19,736 nucleotides of DNA, from NCBI GenBank assembly GCA_025355595.1, contig JANXZI010000596.1:1-19736 (forward strand), read 5' to 3'. This DNA is from Spartobacteria bacterium (lineage in GTDB: Bacteria; Verrucomicrobiota; Verrucomicrobiia; Chthoniobacterales; Chthoniobacteraceae). Every line of letters starts with the position of its first letter. Position 1 is the first letter of the stretch. Under the pieces are notes generated by a model. It was not told where the DNA came from and ran no database searches. It saw only the letters and a list, made by a program, of their open reading frames with translations. Positions 6,106 to 15,568 of the stretch are shown here, in pieces. A program made the translations under genes and the position numbers.

Positions 6106-9027
6106 ATGTCCAAATGCGGGCCTTACCATCTCGAACGAACGATCGGCTGGGGTCGCACCGCGACGTTTTTCTCCGCCCGGATTGATGACGCTACCGGAGC
6201 GGCAGAGTTAGTGGTCCGCCGCGCCCGGCTTGCCGAACTGAAATTCTCGCAAAACTTCCTGCGAGCCGCCGCGGAGCAACAAGCCGCCATCGCCGCCGGC
6301 TGCAGGCAGCTCGCCCCGATTCTCCATTTTGAATCGGATGACGACGGCTTCGCTTACTACGCGACCACCCACTATGCGACCAGCCTCGGCCTGCTTCTCG
6401 ATGAGGGTTGCGCGCTGGACAGTCCCTCGCTCCGCGAAATCGTCAGTGGCATCCTCGATGCACTGACCGAACTGCACGGGAAGGCACACCGCCCGCACGG
6501 CAATCTCTCCGCAGGCAACGTCCTGTTCGACAAGGATCAAAACGTCGTCCTCACAGACCTCGCTCCCACCGGGAAAGACGCCACCCCCGCGGACGATCTC
6601 ATCGGGCTCGGAACAATCATCTACCAATTCGTCCGCCGTCAGGTGCGCGTCGGCAAACTGATTCCGCCACTGGAATACTCGCCGGATTGGACCGAGTGTT
6701 TCGGTGACGATGCGGTGGGATGGCTCATTTTCACCAACGGCCTGCTCACGCGCTCGGGCGGGGAGAAATCCGATGCGCTGAAGATTGCGGCCAAAGAACT
6801 AAAATCGCTCTCGAGGCTTGCGGCCAAGGTGGAGAAACCGGCCATCACGGTGGCTGCGGGCCATCCGACAGTTGAAACGCGCCCGCGCCCGCCAAAAAAG
6901 CGCAGCCCTCTCCCGAAAATTGCCGCCGCGCTAGTCTTGCTCGCGGCCGTCGGAGGTGCCGGCTTTTTATATTGGAAAAAGAAGCACCCCGTCGTGGCTC
7001 CCGAGCCTCCTCCAAAGCCACCCCCGGAGAACATCGAACGCCTCGCCAAAGAACTCAAACAACCGATCAATCCAGGTGACAACCTGAACTCCGATCCTAG
7101 CCTCCTCAGAATCCTCAAACGGATTCGGGACAGTCTCGGCGAGCACGGAAGCGAGGATGACGTCCGCGCGAGACTGAGCGACTGGGATGCGCCCAAGGCC
7201 ATGACGGCGCGGGCCGAAGAATGGCGAAAGCCGAAGCGCGATTGGGCGCGGCTCGCCGACGAGTTGGAAGCCGCGGCAAATGTCGATCTCCAGGGTCCGC
7301 GCCCAATCATGGAGCAACTCCGCGATGCGGTGGGCGCGAACAGGAACTCGGACGCGCTTGAAAAAAGATGGACTGAAATCGCCGCGGTTCTCGTGAAGCT
7401 CACCGGGAGCCGCACGCAAGCCCCTATGCTGCCGGACTTCGAAAAATGGGCCGTGCGGGAGATCCGTTCCCAGCCGCTGGACACTGCGGCGAAAGCGGCG
7501 GAGGCGACGAAGAAGACTCTGGATGAAATTCATGAATTCGTGAAAACGGATGGCCCTCGAATCCATCAGGCGCGGTTTGAAAAGGAAGCGTCCTCGGTCC
7601 TCAAGGAGCCGGGCGAAGAGCAGTTCAGGAGCTGGCCCGCCGACTGGCTCCAGCAGGCGAAGCGATATCTCCGCCCACGTGCCAGTGATATGGAAAAGTG
7701 GCAGGCGAGTGCGGCCAAGGCTGAAGTGTCGATTGGAAAAATCGCGGCTGACAAAAAGGCGGTGTGGACGCCGAAGTTGCAGACCTTTCGTAACCGGATT
7801 CCCGTGGCTCTCGAGAGCGAGGCCGACGAACTCGACATCCTGGCCAAAGACTTGGGCACAGTGCGCTCTCCCAACGAAGACGCGCACGAGAGTTACCTGG
7901 CAATTCTGAAATCGTGGAAAAATACGGCGACCGCAGCCTCCAGCTTAGAATCTGCCAAATCGAGCCTCAAGGAATTCACGAGGCTGACCGGCGAACTCCC
8001 GCCGGATTACCGCACCAAAGCCCACATCAAGGACGCAATCGACGCGATGACCAAGGCCATCGCAACGCCTGAAGTAATCTCGCTCCAGTTCTCACAACCG
8101 GGTTGGACGCTGCTCCCCGGAACCGCGACCGCAGACCGCGCCGTTTACAGTTTCGGCGGGGTGAGCATCCCTTTCATCGCTCTCGGCCGGGATAACATGG
8201 CGATGGCCGCAGTCGAGACACCGCTCGTCCTGGCAAAGCTGTCCGGCTCGCTCGCCAATCCGCCGGAAGACGGACCGCAAATCCGAGCCTCCGACTTTTC
8301 CCCGACGGCCAATTGGCTGTGGCCGCGGCCAGCCACATTCATGAGAGGGAACAACATCCAGGATTACTTCGCGGGAGGTGTGACCGCCGGCGACCTCGGA
8401 TCAGACGCGTGCCCGGTGACCTGGCTTACCTATGCCGAAGCTTATTCGATGGCGGAAAAGCTCGGCGGACGACTTCCCACCTCGGAGCAATGGATCAGCG
8501 CGCTCGGCAAGGAGGGGCTGGCAAAGCGCCTCCGCGCGAGTGCGTGGACCGCGCAATTCAACCAGATCACGAACTGGCCCACCGTTCCCGGAAAGCTTCT
8601 TTGTTTTCCAAATCGCGGCAGCTTCAGCAAAAGCGCCGGCCTGCGGCCAAGCCTCGGCGACTATATGAATGACCCTGAAGCCGCGGCCGGCGCAACCAAT
8701 GACAAGGCCTTGTGGCTCACGTCCGTCTTTCCATCCGGCGCACGCTGGAAACCCAATGACGACGCCGCGCGTTTTCACCACCTCATCGGCAACGCCGCCG
8801 AGTGGGTCACGGCGGCGAACGAACCCGCGATCATCGGCGGCTCGGTGGTATCATCGCCAAAATTGGCGACTCGTGAGCCGCTGAAAGGCTCCCGGGGTGC
8901 CGCCGCCTTCGATGTGACTTTCCGGCTCGCCGTCCCGCTCGGCGAAGGGGGAGCGGGCGACGGACTCAGGAAATTTCTCGACGCCGCGAGGAACATCGAA
9001 CCACCCTCGGTTGCACCTTCCGATTAG
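6106..9027 (+). CDS. Transmembrane pseudokinase with C-terminal FGE/SUMF1-like domain, T6SS-associated
   Basis: The 973-aa protein begins at ATG 6106; an in-frame GTG at 6094 is less likely. Residues 5-240 are a protein-kinase fold: loop GWGRTATF (14-21), VVRR at the usual VAIK site with Arg for Lys, catalytic loop HGNLSAGN (131-138), DLA (D151) in place of DFG, and DDLIGLGTIIYQ for the DxxSLG helix. The catalytic Asp of HRD is Asn133 and the following Lys is Ser, so phosphotransfer is unlikely. Basic residues (PPKKRSPLPK) precede one membrane helix at about 271-291. A long, charged helical region (about 305-680), probably periplasmic, follows. The end (about 735-950) is FGE-sulfatase/SUMF1-like: PVTWLTYAEAYSMAEKLGGR, LPTSEQW, HLIGNAAEWV, IIGGSV, FDVTFRLAV. 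The usual active-site Cys after GGSW is absent. Position between the TssJ-like and TagH-like genes suggests a PpkA-like place without kinase activity. The role is inferred. Confidence 0.85.
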   Translation: MSKCGPYHLERTIGWGRTATFFSARIDDATGAAELVVRRARLAELKFSQNFLRAAAEQQAAIAAGCRQLAPILHFESDDDGFAYYATTHYATSLGLLLDEGCALDSPSLREIVSGILDALTELHGKAHRPHGNLSAGNVLFDKDQNVVLTDLAPTGKDATPADDLIGLGTIIYQFVRRQVRVGKLIPPLEYSPDWTECFGDDAVGWLIFTNGLLTRSGGEKSDALKIAAKELKSLSRLAAKVEKPAITVAAGHPTVETRPRPPKKRSPLPKIAAALVLLAAVGGAGFLYWKKKHPVVAPEPPPKPPPENIERLAKELKQPINPGDNLNSDPSLLRILKRIRDSLGEHGSEDDVRARLSDWDAPKAMTARAEEWRKPKRDWARLADELEAAANVDLQGPRPIMEQLRDAVGANRNSDALEKRWTEIAAVLVKLTGSRTQAPMLPDFEKWAVREIRSQPLDTAAKAAEATKKTLDEIHEFVKTDGPRIHQARFEKEASSVLKEPGEEQFRSWPADWLQQAKRYLRPRASDMEKWQASAAKAEVSIGKIAADKKAVWTPKLQTFRNRIPVALESEADELDILAKDLGTVRSPNEDAHESYLAILKSWKNTATAASSLESAKSSLKEFTRLTGELPPDYRTKAHIKDAIDAMTKAIATPEVISLQFSQPGWTLLPGTATADRAVYSFGGVSIPFIALGRDNMAMAAVETPLVLAKLSGSLANPPEDGPQIRASDFSPTANWLWPRPATFMRGNNIQDYFAGGVTAGDLGSDACPVTWLTYAEAYSMAEKLGGRLPTSEQWISALGKEGLAKRLRASAWTAQFNQITNWPTVPGKLLCFPNRGSFSKSAGLRPSLGDYMNDPEAAAGATNDKALWLTSVFPSGARWKPNDDAARFHHLIGNAAEWVTAANEPAIIGGSVVSSPKLATREPLKGSRGAAAFDVTFRLAVPLGEGGAGDGLRKFLDAARNIEPPSVAPSD

Positions 9028-9083
9028 CGCGCCGAAAGCGCTTCCCAAAACCACAGAAAGCTGCGTAAAGTTCAAAGCGCATC

Positions 9084-9088
9084 AGGAG
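9084..9088 (+). promoter_or_regulatory. Shine-Dalgarno site for the TagH-like gene
   Basis: AGGAG lies 8 bases before the ATG at 9097. It is one of the few clear ribosome binding sites in the window and fixes this start. Most other starts here have no recognisable site or are translationally coupled. Confidence 0.7.
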
Positions 9089-9096
9089 AACACCCC

Positions 9097-10029
9097 ATGC
9101 CCGTCATCAATTTTACAGCGGAGGAACACGCTTGGGCGTCAAAGACAGCGATTCGGCTGCGTTTTGTGCAGGCGGATTTCGCAGATCGCCCGGAGGCGGA
9201 GAGACGCAGTTTTCTCGCAGACGAAGTCCAGGGTGCCCTCAAGGACATCGTGCCCGCCAAACGGTCGCGACACGCCCAGGCCCTCGCGGAACATTTTCCC
9301 TCCGGATTCATCACCAACGCGCAACCCGTGGACGCCACTCCTTCTCAAAACTCCCCCGAGGCGCTCGTCGAAGCCCTCGTGAAAATCGCACCCAAACTTC
9401 CCAAGAGTCTGCTGGCCAGCTTTGGGCTCCAGCTTCAGGACGCCGGCTACATGGAGGTTAAATCCACGACGCTCATGGATGCGCCGCCGGAGGAGCTGCT
9501 GAAATCCATCCCCCTCGATCCGCTCCAGCCGATTGACATCCAGCGGCTCTACCGCACGCTCGCCATTTTCGCCGATTACTACATCGGCCTCGAAACGATC
9601 ATCTGGAGGACATGGCAGGAACTGGCTCCCACATCGCCCGTGCGCCGCGACACGACATCCGCCGGAGACGTGAGAAAAACCTGCACCCGCTACCTGCAGG
9701 GTGATCGGGAAGTGGCGGCGGAGCAACTGCGGCAAATCGTCGAGAAGACGCGCAAGGTCATGGGCGGACTCCTCGGCGCGATCCCGGCCGGCGGCGCCGC
9801 TTTTCTGGAGCGGTTTCAGAGCGAATTCTCACCCGAGAAAATCGCCACGCTCGCGAAGGCCGACAAGAGCCTCGGAGGCTGGATCGTCTCGGAAGAAGCC
9901 AAAAACTGGAACAAGTACAAGAAGATGATCGAGGACCAGACCGGACAGGTTTTCGAGGAGAAAATGTACGAAGCGATTGCCCGCAAGGCCGAAGCCTTGA
10001 TGGGCGGTACCAACAGGAAGGAATCCTGA
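9097..10029 (+). CDS. TagH/Fha C-terminal-domain-like T6SS protein lacking the FHA domain
   Basis: This 310-aa soluble protein has no signal peptide. It opens MPVINFTAEEHAWASKTAIR and has no FHA signature (no SxxH, no NGTxVNG). Its second half has the layout of the helical C-terminal region of T6SS FHA proteins (TagH/Fha): a helix around IYRTL-like LYRTLAIFADYYIGLETIIW (about 150-169), then AAFLERFQSEFSPEKIATL, then AKNWNKYKKMIEDQTGQVF and EEKMYEAIARKAEALM. That family's C-terminus typically shows LLERFDPE, W-x-x-Y and FEE/FGE-F-A-R-AYE elements. Gene position immediately before tssK also matches TagH. A match to this family is my inference from motif layout, not from a search. If right, the protein would act at the cytoplasmic face of the TssK-TssL-TssM complex but could not bind phospho-threonine. 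It has a good Shine-Dalgarno site and lies 69 bp after the pseudokinase gene. Confidence 0.8.
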   Translation: MPVINFTAEEHAWASKTAIRLRFVQADFADRPEAERRSFLADEVQGALKDIVPAKRSRHAQALAEHFPSGFITNAQPVDATPSQNSPEALVEALVKIAPKLPKSLLASFGLQLQDAGYMEVKSTTLMDAPPEELLKSIPLDPLQPIDIQRLYRTLAIFADYYIGLETIIWRTWQELAPTSPVRRDTTSAGDVRKTCTRYLQGDREVAAEQLRQIVEKTRKVMGGLLGAIPAGGAAFLERFQSEFSPEKIATLAKADKSLGGWIVSEEAKNWNKYKKMIEDQTGQVFEEKMYEAIARKAEALMGGTNRKES

Positions 10030-10061
10030 GCCCATCCGACTAAGTCCCACCCTTTTAGAAC

Positions 10062-11444
10062 ATGAGTCTCCAAATCCACTGGCACGAAGGCCTCTTTCTT
10101 CAGCCGCACCACCTCCAGAGATTTCAGAAGAATCTCTACGACCTCGTTGAGCTCGGGCGTTCTTTGCAGATGCCGTATCCGTACGGCGTCGTCGAGATGA
10201 GACTCAGTTACGACGAATTGGAAAACAAGCGCCTCCTTTTCGATCGCCTCCGCGTCATCACTCGCAATGGCATCGAGATTGATTACCCGAAGAATGCGCA
10301 ACTTCCGGTCATTGACATCAAGAAAGCGTTTGCCGAACGGCCAGGCGGATTCGCGGTCGGCCTCGCGGTGCCGATTTGGGTGAGCGAACGGGCCAACGCC
10401 ATCGAACCCGGCAGTAACATGGACCCGCGTGCAAAGATCATCTATCGCGTCATCGAAAAGGAATACCCCGACGAGAACACCGGGGAAAATGCGAAGCCGG
10501 TCCTCATCCGTCAGTTCAACGCCCGTTTGATTCTCGAAGGTGAGGACGATTCCGACACGGAAGTCATTCCGCTTCTGAGAATCGTCCGCGCGACCAACGA
10601 AGAATCCAGCCTCCCGCGTCAGGATCCGGATTTCACGCCTCCATGCCTTGTCGTCAACGCGGCGCCGATCCTGCGCGAGATGGTTCGCGACCTCTCCGCC
10701 CAGGTGGCCGCCAACCGCAAGGAACTCACCATTCAACTTACCCGCGGCGGCACCTTTGATCTCAATACGCTGCGCGGCGTGCAATTCGAGCAGGTGTGGC
10801 GCCTGCGCACGTTGAATCGCTTTGCCGCCCGCCTCCCATCGCTCGTTCTCGCACCGGCCATCTCGCCGTTCACATGGTATCTCGAGTTGCGCGAGTTGCT
10901 GGGAGAACTTGTGGCCCTTTACCCGGCCAGCGGCGATTTCGATGTCATGCCTTATAACCATGACAACCCCATTCTCTGTTTTCGCGATCTATCTGCCAAG
11001 ATCCGCGTCTATCTCCGCGGCTCTGTCGCCCCGAGCTTTTGGAAGCTCGACTTCAAGCGCGACGGCCAGTGGCTGGCGGCCACCCTCGAAGACAAGCATT
11101 TCACCGTTCCGAGCGAGTATTTCCTGGGCATTCGCACCAAGCAGGACTCGCGCGGCCTGTCCGCGCTGGTGGAAAACAGGGACGAATTCAAGCTCATGCC
11201 TAAGAGCATGATCGAACGGGCATTCTTCGGACTTCCCCTCAGCGAAGAGCGCCATCCGCCACTGGAGTTGCCAGCCTCGGCCGATCTGCACTATTATCGC
11301 CTCAACCGCACCGAAGGCGCCCGCCACTGGGACTTGCTCCAGAAGGAAAAGCAAGCCTGCATCCGGTGGCCTGATGTTGACTCCGACGACTACCAGATTT
11401 CCCTCTACATGGTCGTTCCACCTGAAGCCGCCGCTGCAAAATGA
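10062..11444 (+). CDS. tssK: T6SS baseplate-membrane connector TssK (ImpJ/VasE)
   Basis: The 460-aa protein starts MSLQIHWHEGLFLQPHHLQ, the strongly conserved TssK N-terminus (W-x-EGMFLxPQHFQ in relatives). Further family-like stretches are PYPYGVVEMRLSYDEL, LFDRLRVI, LNRFAARLPSL, HPPLELPASADLHYYRLNR and the C-terminal HWDLLQKEKQACIRWPD. Length is close to the usual 440-460 aa. TssK trimers link the T6SS baseplate to the cytoplasmic parts of TssL and TssM. The stop codon overlaps the tssL start by four bases (ATGA at 11441-11444), indicating translational coupling. No clear Shine-Dalgarno site precedes the ATG. The 32-bp gap from the TagH-like gene is consistent with one transcript. Confidence 0.95.
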   Translation: MSLQIHWHEGLFLQPHHLQRFQKNLYDLVELGRSLQMPYPYGVVEMRLSYDELENKRLLFDRLRVITRNGIEIDYPKNAQLPVIDIKKAFAERPGGFAVGLAVPIWVSERANAIEPGSNMDPRAKIIYRVIEKEYPDENTGENAKPVLIRQFNARLILEGEDDSDTEVIPLLRIVRATNEESSLPRQDPDFTPPCLVVNAAPILREMVRDLSAQVAANRKELTIQLTRGGTFDLNTLRGVQFEQVWRLRTLNRFAARLPSLVLAPAISPFTWYLELRELLGELVALYPASGDFDVMPYNHDNPILCFRDLSAKIRVYLRGSVAPSFWKLDFKRDGQWLAATLEDKHFTVPSEYFLGIRTKQDSRGLSALVENRDEFKLMPKSMIERAFFGLPLSEERHPPLELPASADLHYYRLNRTEGARHWDLLQKEKQACIRWPDVDSDDYQISLYMVVPPEAAAAK

Positions 11445-12148
11445 CCTTACTCGAACTCTGCGATCCGATTTTCCAATACATCTGCCGCCTGAACCGCGCC
11501 GGGCGCAAAGGCGGACAGGTCGAGTATCACACGGTTCGATCCGAGGTTCTCGGCCTTTTCGAAGAACTAAGAACCCGCGCCAGCAACGACTTCAAACTGG
11601 CCAGCCAGTTCAAGACCGTCGAATTGCCGCTGGTTTTCTTTGTGGATTCGCTCATCGCCGAAAGCAAACTGCTCTGTGCGAAACAGTGGAACAAGGAACG
11701 CCTTGCCTTTAAGCGTGACGAGTTGGCCGGCGATGAGAAGTTCTTCGACATCCTCGACTCCACGCTCAAGGATACCAGCGATGAGGCGACCGAGCGGCTT
11801 GCCGTTTATTACACATGCATCGGTCTCGGCTTCAGCGGATTCTATTTCAGCCAGCCCGAATATCTGCGGAAGAAGATGCACGATATTTCCCTGCGCATCC
11901 GTGCGTACATGGAGGCCGACTCGCACGCCCGCGTTTGTCCCGAGGCTTATGAACGGACGGACACCCGCGACCTCATCCAACAGCCCGCGGGTCGCGTCTG
12001 GTTCATGCTGATCGTCTTCCTCATCTGCGCCGTGACGGCACTGGCCTGCAACCTGGTGCTTTTCAAGCAAGCCGCCAGCACGCTGAAGGAATCGCTTCAG
12101 GTCATTCTAGACCAGGAAAAGAACATCGGAACTGAACCAGGCAAATAA
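11441..12148 (+). CDS. tssL: T6SS inner-membrane protein TssL (DotU/ImpK family), short form
   Basis: The 235-aa product begins MTLLELCDPIFQYICRLNR, typical of DotU/ImpK proteins. It continues with VRSEVLGLFEEL, VELPLVFFVDSLI (the equivalent of the conserved FALAAFxDE segment), KRDELAGDEKFFDIL and a YYTCIGLGFSGFYF patch that matches the Y-x-CLxLGFxGRY motif. A single C-terminal membrane helix, VWFMLIVFLICAVTALACNL (about 186-205), anchors it, with a short periplasmic tail. There is no C-terminal OmpA-like peptidoglycan-binding domain, as in many canonical TssL proteins that rely on accessory anchors. It pairs with TssM in the membrane complex. It starts inside the tssK stop codon and ends 2 bp before tssM. 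Confidence 0.94.
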   Translation: MTLLELCDPIFQYICRLNRAGRKGGQVEYHTVRSEVLGLFEELRTRASNDFKLASQFKTVELPLVFFVDSLIAESKLLCAKQWNKERLAFKRDELAGDEKFFDILDSTLKDTSDEATERLAVYYTCIGLGFSGFYFSQPEYLRKKMHDISLRIRAYMEADSHARVCPEAYERTDTRDLIQQPAGRVWFMLIVFLICAVTALACNLVLFKQAASTLKESLQVILDQEKNIGTEPGK

Positions 12149-12150
12149 CC

Positions 12151-15100
12151 ATGCAAGACTTCCTCGATGTCAGCAAGATTCCCGCAAAGGGAGCTATCAC
12201 CGGCATTCTCGGCGCGACCACCATCGTCGCCGGCATTGCCGCGTTCAATCCACAACTGGCGGGCATCATCTTTTTTGGGATGCTCATCGTGGCACTGGCG
12301 ACGGCCAAATTCATCTGGATCCGATCCATCATCCGCAAGCGGCGGGCGAAATCCATGACGGGCGAACTAAACCAGCAGTCCGCCGCCGCGCCTGCGGGAG
12401 TCAGCGACGTGTCCAAGCGCGCGAAGCTGGATCAACTCCGACAAAAGTTCGGTGAAGGTCTCGCTAAGTTCGGCAACGCGCAAAATATCTACAAATTTCC
12501 CTGGTATGTGATCGTAGGCGAGCCGGGATCGGGGAAGACAGAAGCGATTAGGCACTCGAATGTCGGGTTCCCGCCAGGAATGCAGGACGAGCTCCAGGGC
12601 GCAGGCGGCACGATTAACATGAACTGGTGGTTTACCAACCAGGCTGTCTTTCTCGACACTGCCGGAAAACTCATGTTCGAGGAAGTCAAACCGGGTGAAT
12701 CCAACGAATGGAAGGAGTTCCTCCAGCTCCTCGCCCGCAACCGTCCGAACTGCCCAATCAATGGCTTGTTGCTCATCATCCCGACGGACGCACTGATCAA
12801 GGACACGGACGCTGAGCTAAATCGGAAAGCTGGCAGGATTGCCTCACAATTTGAGTTAATCCAGCGCACGCTGGACATCCGTTTTCCCGTCTTCGTCATG
12901 ATCACGAAATGCGACATGATGAGCGGATTCCGCGAATTCTTCGACGACTTCGCCGACGCTCAGAGTGTCAATCAGATGCTAGGCTGGTCGAATCCCGAGG
13001 AACGCGACGCACCGTTTCAGGCGGATCGTGTGACCGACCATCTGGCAACCGTCGTCCAGCGGATCAAGAAACGCCGCCTGAGTTTGCTTCGCGATCCCGT
13101 TCCGCAGAAAGGCGAGGAACGCCGCACCGACGAAGTGGACGCACTTTATTCACTGCCGCAGAGCATTCAGCTCCTCGCACCGCGGCTGCGCCAATACTTG
13201 GAACAAATCTTTGTGGCAGGCCCTTGGGCGCCCAAGCCCCTGTTCCTCCGCGGCATCTATTTCACGAGTTCCATGCGCGAGGGCGCCGCGCTCGATCAGG
13301 AACTTGCGCAGGCACTCGGCCTGGGCGCGGATCAGCTTTCCGAGGCCAAGGTCTGGGAAAAGGAGCGCGCGTATTTCCTCCGCGACATCTTCACGGAAAA
13401 AGTGTTCCGGGAACGCGGCCTCGTGACGCGCGCGACCGACACGAAAAGGATGCTTCGCAAACGCGGTTTGATTGTCTGGGGAACCGCGAGCCTCCTCGCC
13501 CTTACCTTCATTGGATTCACTGTCTATGCCTACCGGCAATTTGCGGACAGCATCAAACAGCACAGCGAATTGTGGGCCGCCGCAAAAATCCCGGCAGACT
13601 GGAAGGATGGACGCTGGAAGCCGATTGTTTCGCCCGAAAAGCCTGGGGCCACGGCTGCCAGATTTCGCGGAACCGAACCTCCGGTGAAGGTGGGCGAAAC
13701 CGGCATTCCCCTCCTCGCTTATCACGAACAACTAAGAGTCGTCGCAACCAAACCCATCGAAGCCGGCTGGGTATTTCGCCCCGTGCTCAAGGCGGCGAAA
13801 CTTGATGCCGATCGCCTCAAGGCCCAGCGCCTTGTTTACGAAGCCAGCGTGATCTATCCGCTCGTCCATGCAGCCCGGTATCGCATGCAAAACGAAGCCA
13901 TCGAAAACGCCGACGACGCCGGAGCCGCCGCCGACGTCCGGCTCGAACGCGAAGCCCGTGCGCTGAACGCACTCCTGCGGATCGAAGCGGATCAGGTCGC
14001 ACCGAAGTCAAAAAAGCAGAGCGAGGAAATCGCCGAAGCAGTCCTGCTCCCACTGGTCCGCTACGTCACGGTCACCAAGGAGCCCGCAGCCCCGGAGAAA
14101 TTGAAACTCTTTGGTGAAACCTTCACCGCGACTTACACCGCAAACCCCGCTGCCCAATGGGTGCCCAAGCGCCTTCCGCTGAGTTATGCCAGCCTCGTCG
14201 AAAATCCGCCGATTGCCGCCGGTCTTCGCCGCTTCAAGGTCCTTGCCGGCGACACCGTCCGCGGACAGCGCGAAAGCGCTACGAAAATTGTGCATATGCG
14301 CGATGACCTCCACGAGTTCCGCCGGATCGAGAGGCTGATGGAAACCACGCCGTCCGGGCTCGGCGAGCAAAAGGACAAGGAGGAAGCGCTGAACACGCTC
14401 CTCAAGCAACTCACGGTCACAAAGGAAGCGACTGATGCTAAGCTAAAGACCGCCAAGGATGAGAACCTGCTCGTCGGCGATAAGGCCATGATGTATTCCA
14501 CGTATCAGCAACTGGTCTCGGGGAGCCAAGGTTCTTCAAAGGCCAGCTTCCAACTCGTGCGCGATGCCATCGCACCGCTCGTTCCGAACGACAAGGCGAA
14601 GCTCTTCAAGGAAGTGGATGAAGAACTCAAGACGACGCTCACCGGACTCACCGAAGAAGTGCAAAAAACATTCTCCGCGCCGGAAATCGAGGATCTGAAA
14701 AAGCTGGATCCGTATCTGGAGGATTTCGGCGACAACCACCCCATCTACACGGTCCGCTTCGACACTTATCGGGAGGCCGCCGCGCTGGCAAAACAGACGG
14801 ACGATCTGAAGCACGAATTCATCGGGGAAGGCTGGGCGTCCTTCGGCAAGATTCTTGCGGAGATAGACCGCTTGAAAGAGCAGCTTCCGGCCCGCCAAGG
14901 GCAATTCGGCAGCCCGAACCTGAGCAAACCCTGCGAAGCCTTCTTAAAAATCGCCAAGGACCGGCGCCTGACGGCCATCGCGCAAGCTTACCTCGACCAA
15001 ACTCGCGACAAGCTCGAGGCCGTCTTTGGCGAACCGTTTGTCACCGGAGGCAGGGGGCGCATGACGGAGGGCCAGAAAACTGAGGCCGAAGCACTGATGG

Positions 15101-15564
15101 GCAAATGGAAGCGCGATTTTTCCGCGCCTGAATTTCAAAGCGTCGAGCCAGCGATCAAGAACAAGCTCAACTCCCTGCTTTCGGATTTTGACGCCATGAA
15201 AGCCGCGGGAGACGCGTATGACCAGTACGTGAGACGGTTTGCAGGGCTCCGCGTCCAAATCCGCCTGACCGATCCCGGAGCATACAAATTTCACATCGTC
15301 GAAGGAGGTGGTGCCGCGGCTAATATCTTCAAGGGACAGTCGTTCTCCACGGAAGCAAAATATGGGGAGTCCATCAAAATCAGCCTAACCGATCCGGTCA
15401 ATGGCCGCCACGCCGAAGGTTCCATCAACACAAGAGGCGGTGGCGTTCAATCGATCAGCCGGGACGGCGACACCCTGCGTTTCAGCGTCCAGGTGATCGG
15501 CGAAGTTCCGCAGGCTCCCCCGTCGGGCCCCAAGAAGAGCAGCGTCCTCGCAAAGCTACGCTAA
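12151..15564 (+). CDS. tssM: T6SS membrane-complex ATPase-fold protein TssM (IcmF/VasK)
   Basis: The 1137-aa protein has the TssM layout. Two N-terminal membrane helices (about residues 11-29 and 33-52) are followed by a cytoplasmic NTPase-like domain: Walker A GEPGSGKT (123-130), DTAG (169-172) and the TKCD nucleotide-base motif (252-255). Family-specific stretches include YKFPWYVIVGEPGSGK, NMNWWFTNQAVFLDTAGK, FLRGIYFTSSMREG and DIFTEKVFRERGL. A third membrane helix at about 439-460 leads to a large, mostly helical periplasmic region and a beta-rich C-terminal end (about 1020-1137) that in homologues binds TssJ and lines the channel. Walker A is intact, which is not true of every TssM, so nucleotide binding is plausible. 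It begins 2 bp after the tssL stop. Confidence 0.96.
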   Translation: MQDFLDVSKIPAKGAITGILGATTIVAGIAAFNPQLAGIIFFGMLIVALATAKFIWIRSIIRKRRAKSMTGELNQQSAAAPAGVSDVSKRAKLDQLRQKFGEGLAKFGNAQNIYKFPWYVIVGEPGSGKTEAIRHSNVGFPPGMQDELQGAGGTINMNWWFTNQAVFLDTAGKLMFEEVKPGESNEWKEFLQLLARNRPNCPINGLLLIIPTDALIKDTDAELNRKAGRIASQFELIQRTLDIRFPVFVMITKCDMMSGFREFFDDFADAQSVNQMLGWSNPEERDAPFQADRVTDHLATVVQRIKKRRLSLLRDPVPQKGEERRTDEVDALYSLPQSIQLLAPRLRQYLEQIFVAGPWAPKPLFLRGIYFTSSMREGAALDQELAQALGLGADQLSEAKVWEKERAYFLRDIFTEKVFRERGLVTRATDTKRMLRKRGLIVWGTASLLALTFIGFTVYAYRQFADSIKQHSELWAAAKIPADWKDGRWKPIVSPEKPGATAARFRGTEPPVKVGETGIPLLAYHEQLRVVATKPIEAGWVFRPVLKAAKLDADRLKAQRLVYEASVIYPLVHAARYRMQNEAIENADDAGAAADVRLEREARALNALLRIEADQVAPKSKKQSEEIAEAVLLPLVRYVTVTKEPAAPEKLKLFGETFTATYTANPAAQWVPKRLPLSYASLVENPPIAAGLRRFKVLAGDTVRGQRESATKIVHMRDDLHEFRRIERLMETTPSGLGEQKDKEEALNTLLKQLTVTKEATDAKLKTAKDENLLVGDKAMMYSTYQQLVSGSQGSSKASFQLVRDAIAPLVPNDKAKLFKEVDEELKTTLTGLTEEVQKTFSAPEIEDLKKLDPYLEDFGDNHPIYTVRFDTYREAAALAKQTDDLKHEFIGEGWASFGKILAEIDRLKEQLPARQGQFGSPNLSKPCEAFLKIAKDRRLTAIAQAYLDQTRDKLEAVFGEPFVTGGRGRMTEGQKTEAEALMGKWKRDFSAPEFQSVEPAIKNKLNSLLSDFDAMKAAGDAYDQYVRRFAGLRVQIRLTDPGAYKFHIVEGGGAAANIFKGQSFSTEAKYGESIKISLTDPVNGRHAEGSINTRGGGVQSISRDGDTLRFSVQVIGEVPQAPPSGPKKSSVLAKLR

Positions 15565-15568
15565 GACG

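Noticed and set aside
9816..10961. 381-codon minus-strand frame
   Set aside because: It lies opposite the TagH-like gene and tssK, which has unmistakable motifs; no family signal is seen on the minus strand.
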